A DNA stretch of 64,000 nucleotides from Undaria pinnatifida (GCA_012845835.1 JABAKD010000002.1:27268710-27332709); one strand, 5' to 3'. Positions 10,738 to 21,722 are shown, counted from the stretch's first letter. Numbers and translations are program-made. The notes: generated from the letters alone by a model not told the origin.

Positions 10738-10883
10738 TCTCCTCCTCATCCTCCTCCTGCTCCTCCTCCTCCTCCTTCTCGTGCTCCTCCTTGTTCCCCT
10801 TCTCCTCCTCCTCCTCCTCCTCCTCCTCCTCCTCCTCCTCCTCCTCCTCCTCCTCCTCCTCCTCCTCCTCCTCCCCCTCCTTT
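10738..10883 (+). repeat. (CTC)n / polypyrimidine microsatellite
   Basis: About 145 bp of CTC triplets with few interruptions. Long proline, leucine, serine and glycine frames across it are artefacts. Confidence 0.96.
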
Positions 10884-10978
10884 CTGCACTGCTGCTCGTA
10901 GATCTTGTCCTTGTTTCATGCGTGGGTGGTGTGTTTTTTTTTTCATCTAGCTTCCCCCCCGGGTAGATGTACCCTCGG

Positions 10979-11636
10979 TGTCAAGGTATTAGTGGGGTAT
11001 TAGTCCGTTTGACCATTTGCAAGAGGTTAACCAATGGCTTACCCAATTAGGCTTTATAACACTCTCCCCCCCTGAAACGGCGGGATAGCAGGTCGGCCGG
11101 ATATACGGGCGGACCTGTCAATATCCAAGCGGTTTCATTTCCTGGGTATACCGCGGGGAGAGTATTTCTCAAGTTCTCGACATGGGAAAAGTCTGAAAAG
11201 TTTACTACGGTGGATGTGGGACTCGAACCCACGATCCCAACAAAAACCATGGTCTGTCGACGACGCCATTTGTTAAGGTATTGGTGGTGTATTAGTACGT
11301 TTGACCACTTGCAGAAGGTTAACCAATAGCTTACCCAAACTAAGCCTTATAACACTTTCCCCCCCTGAAACGGCGGGATACCAGGTCGGCCGGCCCGACC
11401 TGTCAATATCCAAGCGGTTTCATTTCCTGGGGATACCGGTGAGAGTATTTTTCAAGTTCGACGTGGGGAAAGTCTGAAAAAGTTTATTATGGTGGATGTG
11501 GGATTTGAACCCACGACCCCGAAAAACCCATGGTCTGTCGACGACGCCATTTGTTAAGGTATTAGTGGGGTATTAGTCCGTTCGACCACTTGCAAAAGGT
11601 TAACCAATAGCTTACCCAAACTAAAGCCTTAGAACA
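10979..11636 (-). mobile_element. TRIM-type LTR element with three LTRs and two internal segments
   Basis: Three LTRs of 83-85 bp (10,979-11,061; 11,271-11,354; 11,552-11,636) alternate with two internal segments of about 209 and 197 bp. Read on the minus strand, each internal segment starts two bases after an LTR with a TGGCGTCGTCG-type primer-binding block. It contains a tRNA 3'-half-like sequence (GTGGGTTCGA-TCCCAC ... ATCCACC), and ends in a purine tract (CAGGGGGGG...) just before the next LTR. The flanks carry TCGG on both sides (10,975-10,978 and 11,637-11,640), a 4-bp target duplication. It has no coding capacity, as usual for TRIMs. Confidence 0.87.
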
Positions 11637-11639
11637 TCG

Positions 11640-12440
11640 GGGAAATGTTGGGGGATAAAAAAAAAAAACTGGTTTTCCCCCCCCGGGGGGCATGCATTCA
11701 CAAAAAAAAAAAAAAAAACTCCCCAGGGGTAAATCAGAGACGATTGCGGTAGTCATGACCTGTCAAGGACCTCGGGAATGCCCCTACTCAGGCTTGTGCG
11801 CTCGCGAGTGGTGGCACAGCTCGAGCGGTGCGGCTACCCGATCTTGTCCACCTTTGTACCTTACTTTCAGTTTTTCCCTGAAACAAAACTCCTGAAAAAT
11901 TAAATCTTTTTTGCGGCGAGTATTTTTGGTGTTAGTTTTTTTCCGGTTTTTCCGAAAGAATTTCGGGTAAAACAGAAAAATTCGCGAAAACCCGAAATCA
12001 TAGATTCGTTAAGAACGACCCTATATCAGCAAAAATTGGATAAGGCAACAACTTATATATTACACGTAGTAAATATGTACGAAGCACGTGAGCTCGCCTG
12101 CAGCGGGGGGGTGCCAAAAATGAATGCATAAACCAACCAACCAGCCAACGCTATCAATACGCATGCGTACGACAGAGCCAAGTCAATTGGACAAGAGGAA
12201 AATAAGAGGAAGCAATGAAAGGAGAGGAAAAAACTCCATACCTGATACATACTAAAAATATTAATAGTAGATCCTAGAAACTAACTGAAAAAGCATTGGG
12301 CACATAGAGGGTATCAAGTGCGTAAAGGGCACTGGAGGGAGAACACAGCAAGGCGAAGAATTCCGGGCGGTCTCACTTGCGGCCATGGGAAGGCATACAA
12401 ACGTCAGGACGATGATGGCCACACCCAGACTTCAGTTTCT
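11640..12440. other. intergenic stretch, no gene recognised
   Basis: Contains poly-A/T runs, a C7-G6-type palindrome near 11,682 and nothing that resembles an exon. No gene is called. Confidence 0.5.
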
Positions 12441-12846
12441 TGGCCAGGACGCCCCCCCTCCCCTTCCCTCCCCTCCCCTCCCCTTCCCTCCCCTCCCCTC
12501 CCCTTCCCTTCCCTCCCCTCCCCCCTTCCCCTCTCCCCCCCTCCCCCCTCCGTAACCTCCCCCCCCCCCCCCCTCCCACCCGCTGCGTAGAGATGCCGAC
12601 GGTGGGTGGTGCTGCCGCGACCTCTGCGTGTCGCTCTGCAGCTCTACAGTTCTCCACGTCCTGCCATTCCCGCATGAATGCCTCTGCCACCTCCTCGACC
12701 CGTTGAAACCATCTGCCGGCCTTCTGTGCATCCTTTCGCCCCCCTTCGAACTTAATGCCAAATTCCGTTGTATCTTCCTCCAGGCGCACCATCCAATCCC
12801 TGTCTTGCCCTACCTGAGTAGTCCTTACCTCCAAACAGCTCCTCAA
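12373..12846 (-). other. unrecognised minus-strand open frame, possibly retroelement-derived
   Basis: The first third of the frame (about 12,590-12,846) is charged and helix-prone (RLEEDTTEFG ... FMREWQDVEN) and could be a gag-like or other coiled segment. The rest is translated low-complexity C/T sequence and should be disregarded. I cannot assign a family. If it belongs to an LTR element it is a worn fragment. Confidence 0.25.
12451..12582 (+). repeat. C/T-rich low-complexity tract (CCCCTCCCCTTCCCT)n
   Basis: An irregular minisatellite of CCCCT/CCCTT blocks ending in a run of C. Open frames across it on both strands are artefacts. Confidence 0.93.
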
Positions 12847-13087
12847 ACATCACCCTCCGTGGCAGACGCTCCTCCCCCATACATGCGTCCCACGAATCTC
12901 ACGAGCAAGTACGTATTGGGCGGGAATGGGAAATCAATATTATATAAACATTTAAAATACGTCAGCTGTGAGTTCGATCAAGGATCGATACTCATCTTTG
13001 CAAGCTGCGCGTGATACTCCGGTCGCGCGTTTTTTTCACTCTTTAAAGATATGTTAATCCCCTGAATTTTGTCATCTCAGGGTGAAC

Positions 13088-13125
13088 AGGATGATTTTAC
13101 TGTCACAGGATGATTTTACTGTCAC
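13088..13125 (+). repeat. exact 19-bp tandem duplication
   Basis: AGGATGATTTTACTGTCAC occurs twice head to tail without mismatch, a recent slippage or repair event. Confidence 0.9.
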
Positions 13126-13149
13126 CAAAGGCAATTTCGGTCCATAACC

Positions 13150-13345
13150 ATTCTGCGCACCTTTATCTTTCCCTCCCCGCCGGCCTTGTGCCGGCGTCTT
13201 CTCCCTCTTCTTTTGTGTTTTCGTCCGTGCAACAACAGTTGGCTGTTCTTCTTCAGCACGAATGTTGGTCTTCTGGAACCCTTCATGATATTGCATCACA
13301 TTCTTCGGAACTCCTGTCGGCTTTGTGGTATTATTGTTTTAGTGC
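13150..13345 (+). repeat. diverged copy of a repeat found at the end of B halves
   Basis: Blocks such as CTCC-CCGGCC-TGCCGG, GTCCGTGCAACA, CTTCAGCACG-ATG and TCACATTCTTC-GAAC recur in the same order at about 30,080-30,270 (B1) and 46,980-47,165 (B2). Divergence is substantial, so this is an older relative outside the array. Confidence 0.6.
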
Positions 13346-13579
13346 TTTTTTTTCTTATTTTGATGGCGTCAGGGCAGCACCTACTGTATGTTATTGTACG
13401 GTCTTGGAACGGCAGGTAGTTGCCTTATCAATTGGCCCGTTTTTGTATTGTTAGGATGGCGTTTTGCATCCGGGATAATCAGGAGACGGAAAGGAAAGGG
13501 CTCGCACCCTTCCGTCTGAGATGACATCACGATCACGGTCCGGAGGGAATCACGCTGTTGTTCTTGTTCTGCTTCTGAG

Positions 13580-13670
13580 CTTGAGCAAGTGGGTAACACC
13601 GAGGACATTCTTACGTGGCAGACCTGCGGGGACACTCTGTGTCCCAACCCATCTACCTGACACTAATGTA
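13580..13670 (+). mobile_element. fragment of LTR L
   Basis: The block GGCAGACCTGC-GGGG-CACTCTGTGTCCC matches the right part of LTR L at 3,750-3,790 and 55,830-55,862, with additional diverged sequence on the left. It is an old fragment without recognisable ends. Confidence 0.6.
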
Positions 13671-15340
13671 TGTGCATCATCTCATAGTATTCAGTTCTTA
13701 TAATTCACAACATACCTTTTCTAAAACAACAATGTACTATATACATGCAACAAAACGTTATCAGCAACAATAATGGTATAGCATCGATTCGTACATCGCC
13801 ACAAGATAGGTGATATCTAAACCGCAATAAAGAGTAGCAACAACATCAGCACAAGCGTAGACGACATCACAAAACAAATAGGAGCACCCTAGACAGCACG
13901 ATAAGATCATTTCACCGAAAATGGCGATATTATCTCATCGGGAGCTGGTTGGGTGGGGCCACGGGAACGACATTTTGCACGGAAACGGGAATACATCGCA
14001 ATTCCCGTGCAACCTTGCGGGATTTTCCCGAGGACTGCCCTCTGATAAAATTGGCGTGAAAGTTGCATTGCATCCAACGTTCCCGAGTTCCCGCTCGTCT
14101 TGCTCGTCATCAATGACCGACCACTGCATGCGTGTTGTTTTCCCTGTAAACCTCAAGTTAGCAACAAAATATCACTACCTGGTAGTCACTAGTCACGCGA
14201 TGACCGATCATCGACTAATCAGCAGTAGTATAGTATTAATACTGCTGCTGCTGTGATAAGTACGCAACATGTGTTTACGAATTTGGGACTTGCCGCCAGT
14301 ACATTTTATTTTTCTAGCTTTCAATCAGCTTTAAGTTTGACGTTTCCTGGAAGTTTAGTGCCGAACTTCGAGGCACTTGAGAATTGTACGCGTGATTATT
14401 CTAGTCACTAACCTTTACTGTACCTGGTGCCATCCTTCACGTGGAACAAAACTGCATATCTGTCTACCGGTACTCCATCGGCCAACCCCACATCTGACGT
14501 GCTACGTGCTACAGCTGGTACATCATGTTTTCGGGAAAAAATCGAGCAATATAACGGCGAAAATGAATGAACTCGTGTATGGTTTGGAGGGATAGTCGAA
14601 GAGGAGTAAAGGTCAGGAACAAAAACACACAAGAAAGCGGGTTGTTGCCGACGATGCATACCATAGCACACGGTGGCCGACATAACCACGGAGCTTGCAC
14701 AGCATTAAAGTCTCGACCGCTTAATCGGTCGAACTCACACCCGACGTCACACCCGACGTTATTTAAATACTTTAATATAATCGGAATGCGCAAGGGAGTC
14801 GGCGGCAAAGCATTTACCAGACTGCACTGAGGCCCAGAACAGTAATTAACCGCCCAAACATCCCCGAGGTCGCATTTCAGGCACCCAACCAAGCTGCCAC
14901 CTCTCCAAAATCGATTGCGCAGCTGACCTTTTGAACGTAAAGAAGAGGGCACTAGCGTGTGACGAAGGAAGATCTGGAGTTTGCAGTATGAGGAGAACCT
15001 AAGCCCTGTTGGGGCCTATCCTTGTGTATCGACCAAAAATTAGAAGTGCAGTAAATATCGAGTCTGTAGTTTCAGTAGAGCTGTGGGAGTACTTACTGTA
15101 CCACAATGCTATGCTATGATACACGCGTTTCGCACAAGTCCTTCCATCGTACATCGCAGTTTGGACTCACCACCCACCCCCGGCATGTCGAGCAGCTTCA
15201 TATGGCCGATGCTCTATTTGCCATGTATGTTCGATACCTTTTCCCTCTTAAGCCCAGAGAGGTTAAAAAGGGTTACATGCCTTTTATTTTGTGTGTAACG
15301 TGGCTCGTGTAGCTCGATGGTTGCCCTAGCTCTACTAGCC
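13670..15340. other. intergenic flank left of the tandem array
   Basis: No gene is recognised. The stretch contains one copy of the CTCACAGCTGACGT-type repeat near 14,690-14,770 and short AT-rich stretches. It does not match the corresponding positions left of A2 or A3 (about 31,381-32,250 and 47,488-48,360). The left edge of the array is therefore placed close to 15,340. Confidence 0.5.
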
Positions 15341-17447
15341 ACCACCAATCACACAACAAGAACGAAACAGCGGAGACATCCGTTCAAGCGACAGAGCTGA
15401 TGAGAGTTCAGCACGACAAAATCTCGGATAGCACCTACTAGGTACTATCAGTAGGTGCCAGTAATACAGAATGAGGCTGTGGAGATTGACTCGGGGCTAT
15501 AACGCCGGACACGCCAGCATCCCCATGGGGTGCCTCACGGCCTCGCGGGATCGGACTCTCGTCCGTGTGTCTGCCTGTGCTTGTGGTATGGTGCTACTGC
15601 TCTAGTCTAGTCCTATACTAAATTCAGTATAATAATTTTGCTTTTTCCCGTTTTACTTTATAAGGCGAAAACGAACGTTGAAATTGTCAGCAGTACACGG
15701 TAGCATCAGGTGTAAGCATGCGCACCTTTGTGGTAGGATGTCCGAGCTTCTATCCTCGACACCGTCACTGCTGTACCTTTTTTTTTTTTATGGCCCTTTT
15801 CTTATTCGGGTTCATTATTTTATTTCTGCAAGACCCGAACAACCAAACGATCCTATCGATACTGCATGCACCAGTGTCATACGAGAACAGCAGATACACT
15901 ACTGCTACTGTGTGTTATTCGCATGGCACGCGACATCCACCACGTACAGCAGTGTCCCGTGCCGACTCTTCGATCTATGAAGATACCAGGTGCAACCTCC
16001 GTTGTCACAAACTGAATGAAGGCGACAGAGACATATCATACCGGTACACCGCCAATACCGTAGGTATTGCTTCACTGTCCTGGTATCCTAGTCCTACGAC
16101 AGTAGGATACAGTTGTAGCTGGGCCCGGCACACCCTGTCGCAGGGCCACCGCTCGTACGTATCTGGTATGCCGAGTGCTGCAGTGCTTGGTAGTGCTACT
16201 GGCAACACACAGCTAGATAGATGGCACGGCGACCGCGCAGCACGGACAGACCCTTCCCGGTAAACAGCCAGCATGCAACGGGAACATCGATCGAGAGGGG
16301 TTTACGAGCGATTAGAGAAGTTTATCATATTATTAGCTGTTTAGTTCAGCATCTCCATGAGACGCCTCACCACCTCGCAGGAGTCCAACGTTTGTCGTGT
16401 GTTTGCCTGCTTGTTGTCTGGTTCTGCTACATCATGACCGCCGAGCTGGATGCGCTGGGTGTCGTTGGTAGCAAGAACGATTCAATGTGCAGAACACACA
16501 CCCCACGCACCGTACTTGCGATGACAGAGATTGTATCTCGTTAGGATGAAGAATCGACCCGGACACTACATGGAGGTGCTGGATGCAGATAGGTAGAACA
16601 CGCAACTCACAGCTTGTCGCTTCTCTTCTTTCGTTGTACTTCGTATATATGATACTGTACCTGTATCCATGTCGTTGGCCGAGCCACGACGTTATTTGAC
16701 TTATTCACTCTACTTTAATTTCAAGACGAAATTATTGAATATTTGGGAGCCTTTAGAGGCTAGAAAAAGGCGCATGGTTATCAGCAGCAGCTAGCATCAG
16801 GTGCTATATGCACGCTTCCATAGCACGATGTCCGGGCTTCTATCCCCGAAGGCTGCTTGCACGTTTTTTTTCGTTTTCCTTTTATTGTTTAGGAACATGT
16901 TTTGCGATATCGCAACAAGCGTATTACGATGAACGGCTTAAGACTCATATCCTCTATAGACTACTACCAGGTACTCCGTATTAGTATTGTAGATTCGTAC
17001 TGCTCGTATCATCAATGTAGATATCTGGTGCCTGGTATGACACGATACCTGGTATGTACAACAGTAATAAGTTTTAGGATTGCAGGCTTGTATACTGTAT
17101 GTTCCGCTCTTTCGCATTGAGTACGTTGCTGGTATATAGAGCAGTAATAAGGTTTACTATTGCTAGCTTGTATACTGTATGTTCCGCTCTTTTGCATTGA
17201 CTACGTTGGGCTTTGTATGAGCAGATGTACCTCTGTCTCGTATTAATAATGTGTGGTCACAGAGCTTGTACCTGGCATCTCTGCATTACGAGAAACGGGG
17301 CACGGGCACAAAGTTTGCTGGGTGTCGATGTGTAGCAAGAACGCTTCAACCAGCGAGATTCTTTGTTTGCCGTTTTTTTCTGGTATCGTAGCACCCCCTT
17401 TGTTTGTTAAACCATTTTTATCATTGGCGAAAACAACAAACATAACA
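15340..17447 (+). repeat. intron or upstream block of nested dispersed repeats, A1
   Basis: There is no coding signal. Two related repeats follow each other. Each has a GCATCAGGTG...GATGTCCG-GCTTCTATCC block running into a T-tract (about 15,705-15,795 and 16,793-16,870), preceded by a TGCCTCACCACCTCG block. Two copies of a GCTGGGTGTCG...AAGAACG core lie at about 16,455-16,590 and 17,240-17,350. A TATAGAGCAGTAATAAGG...GTATACTGTATG unit of about 93 bp is repeated in tandem around 17,030-17,210. The same layout recurs in all six halves. Confidence 0.7.
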
Positions 17448-18207
17448 TACAGGCTGGTTCAAGTTAAAAGACCGAAAGTTATACCCCGGCGGAAATCCGC
17501 GCCTTTTTGTCGCTTCAGACCGTGAAATCTTGCTCACGTCTTTTACGTGCCGTTGCGACGAACTCAGCTGTCGTGTTTTTTTTTTCTTTTGTTGCTTGAT
17601 TTTTCGTCATTTATGATTTTCTGAAAATGTGGACCACCTTAGACCAAACATTTTCGGCGAAAAGGAAAACAAAATAAAAAACCGGTGGTCGGGCCTCGGG
17701 ATGAGCATGCACAACACGTGTTATTTTTTTTAGGGGCTATGTCTCAAAATCAGCGTGGACACGTGCACTTTTGTGCTTGAAAATGAGTAAGATACGCCAT
17801 TCCCTTCAAATGACGTGGTTTTAGTGTAGGATCCAGTTTTGTCGCTAGATTCTACTCAATGTTGAGCACAGGCGAATCAGATCTTCCATTTTTTGCGCGA
17901 AAAGTTTTACAGACATGCCTTACAAGTACCTCCAACCGGGTCGTGCAAAATGATGCGCATTGTTTATGTTCGCCCCCGCTTTGAAAAGGCCTGAACAATT
18001 TTGAAACATTTGAAAGCCTGTCATTGGTCGATACGAGTTTCTCTCCTAGAGACAGCCCGAGGCCGTTAAAAATGAAACCGGCCATGTCACTCTCTTCCAC
18101 TGGTCATAGGGGTCAGTATGATGCCAAATATTCACCCTCTGAATGCATATTGCGAGCGGCATTCGTGGGGGAGAGAATTTCCGTTTTTTAACTTGAACCC
18201 GCCTGTA
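17448..18207. mobile_element. inverted-repeat DNA transposon, non-autonomous, A1 copy
   Basis: Both ends read TACAGGC-GGTTCAAGTTAAAA, continuing imperfectly to about 40 bp, in inverted orientation, with ACA on both outer sides as a 3-bp target duplication. The B halves lack the whole segment at the matching site just before exon e1, so they provide the empty site. Inside is an 82-codon open frame on the minus strand (18,100-17,852) that is kept in all three A copies but resembles no transposase I know. It may be a short element mobilised in trans. Confidence 0.78.
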
Positions 18208-18265
18208 ACAAAGCACCGTTCCTTTATGCGGTCCCCGTTTCTTTTCCATTCTCGCCACCGTTCAG

Positions 18266-18748
18266 ATCGACGACGTCGTCTCCGAAAAAGTCGACGCGCA
18301 CACCGTCCGTCGACACCGCCGTCGCCAGCGACACGCTCTTCATCCACGGCAGACCCGTCGAGGGCGGCGTGCGCCTCTCCTCCCGAAAGCTAGCGGCAGA
18401 GAAACACTCCGGTCCCGAAGCCTGGTGCGAATCCAGCTGCGTTGATGCCGACGCTGCCACCAACCTCCCCTTGGGAGTTTCTGCTGCGTGCAATGCAATG
18501 CCTCCTACGGAACGGTGAACCGGTTTGGTGGTGACCTGTGCGGTGTGGGTTTCTCGGAGAAGTTGAGCGGTAGCCGCCGGCTGGGTTACACCAACCAGAA
18601 GGCGGCGGTGCGCGCGGAGGTGGAGCTGAGGAGGATGGATGAGTTTTATGCGGGGAACTCCGAGGCTAGGCACGTGGTGATGTGCGATACTATGCGGCCT
18701 CCATCTGCGTTGGGGTGCAGTGTGGATTGCGCGGAGAAGAAGGTCACG
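18266..18748 (+). pseudogene. exon e1, A1 copy: cysteine-rich repeat protein, damaged
   Basis: The acceptor is TTCAG before ATCGACGACG and the donor follows GGTCACG (GTGAAT here, GTGAGT in A2 and A3). The exon encodes a start segment like IDDVVSEKVDAHTV, then FIHGRPVEGG, EAWCESSC, NRFGGDLCGV and a block ending RHVVMCDTMRPPSALGC-VDC. The frame is lost by an extra CGTC after HTV, shared by all A copies, and again near the middle by one base shared with A2. Two cysteines of the C-R-L-C-Y block are replaced (RRLGY). The function is unknown; the family looks secreted and disulphide-rich. No signal peptide exon was found. Confidence 0.7.
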
Positions 18749-19310
18749 GTGAATGGCAGCGGCGTTTTTTGGTCATACATTCACTCATGGCACATACCTG
18801 GTACCAGGTACCTGGTATAAACATGTATTGACCGCTCTGTTCGGAATCGTTGTAAGAAACGATTGGGTGCCATTGAACTCGACATATTGTTGTGACGGTC
18901 CATGTCCATTCCATATCATATTGCTGCGCTGGTTCGCCTCGCCCCCGCCCGCCTGCACCACCTCCAAGTTGTTGGATTTATATCGATGACCCTACATGAT
19001 ATTATGCCGGTACATGCTAGGATCACTGTGGGAAAGTGTTATCTACTCGGCTACAGTACGCATCACCACATATCTTAGGCCAGACTTGAGGCTAGGGTGC
19101 GTCATGCACCAAATATACCAATTTCAGTACAAGCAAGGTTTTTTCTTATCTGGCATGCAAATTTGAGCCTGTAACTACCACCGATAAATCCCAATTATTT
19201 AGACGTTGTCGCGTGCTGTACGGAGGGTGAAAACGATACCAGTTTGTTCGTTAGCTAATCCTGGGCAAGCTTCATGGCGCGCATTATGCTTAAGTAGATA
19301 CGTGTAGGTT

Positions 19311-19493
19311 CAACAACAGAGGGCGCCCGCCCTCACGAAATTCAGTAGGGAGAAGCTGGGGCTCGTTTTCTCACCGTGAGCAAGAAACTTGACGGAAGAC
19401 ACGGTGCTCAGGGGTGGCTTGAAATTAGCACATTGGCACATTGGGCCTTGGCGCCAAATTGATGTTCACTTCATGCGGGCGCCCTCTGCAGTG
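19311..19493. mobile_element. CACTA-like MITE, A1 copy
   Basis: The 14-bp inverted ends CAGAGGGCGCCCGC lie about 180 bp apart. In better preserved copies the right end reads ...CTGTAGTG, so the element terminus is CACTACAG. GGT or GGTT flanks both ends in A2. The 3-bp duplication and CACTA terminus suggest the CACTA superfamily. It is present at the same site in all six halves, so it was in the ancestor before A and B diverged. Confidence 0.72.
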
Positions 19494-20284
19494 TTTCCTT
19501 GATGGAGGCTGTTGTTCTTTTTGAGCCGGGATTTTGTCACCAATTACTGTTAGAATTCAGCGGCTGAATAATCGATCAAGTTAGGACCATTGCTACCATT
19601 ATTCGATGCTTATCATATTTAACAACCAGAGTTTGAAGACCGACGGGGTAGATTCCTGGCGCCGCTCGTCGTCACTCGTCGCACAGCACCTTCGTTGACT
19701 GGGCCCGCTTTTGTTCGGTGATTTCCCCCTCCCCCCTGGTTTTGGCCTTATCTCCGGTTTTTGATCTGAACGATCGACTGTCGCATGGCAAACACAAACA
19801 CGTTATCGTCTCTGCGAACACGCAAAAATATTAAGTTAATTTATGCCCAATTAATTGATTAACAGTTTGTTTTTTCCGAAGGCCTTTTTAGTGATCAAAT
19901 GAAAGAGGCGACTTCTGCTGCGTTTGGACACCCCCCTCTTTTCCCCCAAAAGCACCAAGTCTGTTCGTTTTTTATTTCGTTTTTCGTTTTTTTCCCCCCC
20001 GTTCGTACCCGCCCTAACCGATAACCACTTTCCGTGTTCGGGAGACGTTCAAACGTTTTCCGTCTGCCGCACTGAGTGTGTATCTGGGGTGCTATATAGG
20101 GGACCATGTTTCATGTGGCACTTTAAGCCTCGCCGAGCATCGACCAGCTGATCTCACCACGCATTGCTTTCAAAGCTTTAATGAAAGTCTTACAACGCTT
20201 CGAGTGTTTGTCTCCTTTACGGTTTTCTCTCCTCCTGACCACCCCACTGTGCCCTCCAAACCACTACCCTCAATGGTTCAACAG

Positions 20285-20578
20285 ACATCCGGAAGAGGTT
20301 TTGGAGGAGCCGATCCAAGAGTTCATCGGCGGATCTCTTCTCCCCTCGGCCCTTGACAGCATGGCCATCAGCAACAGCTCGAGCGGTGACGAGTTCGACG
20401 AGTTCGCCGCGACTTCGTTTACGGGGGAAATCGTATGCGGTGACCTTTGCGTGTTCGTGTCCTCCAGCTTGGGGCAACTTGGCGAGACGGATGCGACGGT
20501 CCGCAGTGTGCTGACCTTCATGCCCGGCATGCGGACGGCCATCGCTGTCAGCGGCGAGGACTTCCATCTCTTCGACCG
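20285..20578 (+). CDS. exon e4, A1 copy, open
   Basis: The acceptor is CAACAG after a pyrimidine-rich stretch; the donor is ACCG-GTAGGA. The exon enters one base from the end of a codon and leaves two bases into one. It encodes HPEEVLEEPIQEF, a serine-rich and acidic linker (ISNSSSGDEFDEF), then GDLCVFVSSSLGQLGETDATVRSV and PGMRTAIAVSGEDFHLFDR. The last part looks like alternating strands and helices of a globular domain. I do not recognise the family with certainty. It is open in all three A copies, with only conservative changes (T/I, E/D), although upstream exon e1 is broken. Directly joining A's e1 to e4 would put e4 out of frame. Confidence 0.6.
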
Positions 20579-21057
20579 GTAGGATTTCGGTGATTGTTCG
20601 CGTACTACCCTGCTTGCCCCCCTGGTGTCCTGCGCCGTGCTCTATAGCAGTTCGAGCGAATGCAACTTTCTGATTTTCACCGTGCCTATAAAAAGGCAAA
20701 TGAGGCCCCTTTCGAGACGACTGAATCTGGTTGAGACGTGTAGGTTTTGGGTTCTGTCTGCCGACCGGGCTTGATCTGTACGACTCTCCAAGCTATCAAC
20801 CGAAACACAAACCTCAGTAGTGACTATTTACAACCTTGCTTCTCCGCGAGTATCTGGCGACAGCTGCACTATAGCTAGTTTTGAAGGCCTCTATCGTTGA
20901 TTTTTGTGAGCTATTTGTCTCCGTCCTGGTGTAATTCACGCCATCTCAACTTGTTGCCATGCCTCCTGTGTGGATGTGTTGCAAGCTAATGAGACGCCTC
21001 AACCGGTCGCAACACACAGAAGTGTTTTTACAAATCGCGGGAGGACATCGACCCAAT

Positions 21058-21077
21058 CCAACCCTAACCCTAACCCT
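21058..21077 (+). repeat. short interstitial telomere-type run (CCCTAA)
   Basis: Two and a half CCCTAA units stand in the intron between e4 and e5. They are kept at about 37,961-37,981 and 54,161-54,183. It is too short to indicate a former telomere on its own. Confidence 0.7.
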
Positions 21078-21285
21078 TCACCCCGGGTAAGGCTCCGACC
21101 TTAACGCGACTTCGACTCATGTTTCGGAAATTCTGAGAAACACGTACGGACCACGTTAAAGAAATTAAATTATATGTGGTGCTGTATCTAGTGCGAGTTG
21201 AGTGTTGAGACCACCGTCAACGCTGCTGAAGCTTATTGCCGTCGTCGTGTTCATTCGCGCCAGCCCAATGTGTTCCTCTTCGCAG

Positions 21286-21722
21286 AAAGTTCGGCCACCT
21301 ACCGGGCGTCGTGTTGCCAAGATCAAGCAGCGCACAATTCTCCGCTCACCTAGCCGATCAGCACTGCGGACCGGGAATCGAGCTGATCTACTACATGATC
21401 GCGGGGTCTCTGATCTCGCGCAGCTTCACCTCCAAGGACACCCATTCCCCCCGGGGGAAGTTCTCGATGGCGTACACGGGCGGCCGCGGAGCGGACTACG
21501 CCAGCCGCGCGAGCTCGAGGGCGACTTCTAGTCTTCTTGGATTCGAGTCCCCCATGTTTACGCGGCACTGACTTGGTGTTGCCGCCTTCATCCAACAGGA
21601 AACTCCGTGATGTTCTGCTCGCCGAAGAGACGATGATGACGGCGAGTTCGAAGGAATGGAGTGCCGACGATGAACTTGCGGTGGAACGTCTCTCTGAGGT
21701 TGAGGGAGCTCCCGCACCAAAG
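21286..21722 (+). pseudogene. exon e5, A1 copy, frame broken near its middle
   Basis: The acceptor is TTCGCAG after a T/C tract; the donor is CCAAAG-GTGAGC. It joins e4 in phase: CG at the end of e4 plus A here gives Arg. The first part encodes KFGHLPGVV, LADQHCGPGIELIYYMIAGS, RSFTSKDTHSPRG and LLGFESP. A two-base loss after TR then ends the frame at 21,571. The continuation in another frame reads TDLVLPPSSN...LRDVLLAEETM...APAPK up to the donor. The same loss is in A2 and A3, so it predates the array. The domain is conserved enough to look like a real protein region but I do not recognise it. Confidence 0.65.

Noticed and set aside
10418-10966. 182-codon plus-strand frame and overlapping proline and glycine frames
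   Set aside because: Mostly the (CTC)n tract; no splice or codon evidence for a gene.
11216-11262. Possible tRNA gene
   Set aside because: Only the T-arm and acceptor 3' half are present, in a TRIM internal segment; no full cloverleaf can be drawn.
12432-12761. Glycine-rich minus-strand protein
   Set aside because: Translation of the C/T-rich minisatellite.
20217-20699. 160-codon minus-strand frame present in all A copies
   Set aside because: Shadow of exon e4 on the other strand; the plus frame has matching splice phases and the minus frame has none.
21058-21077. Former telomere or chromosome fusion point
   Set aside because: Fewer than three CCCTAA units, in an intron copied with the array.
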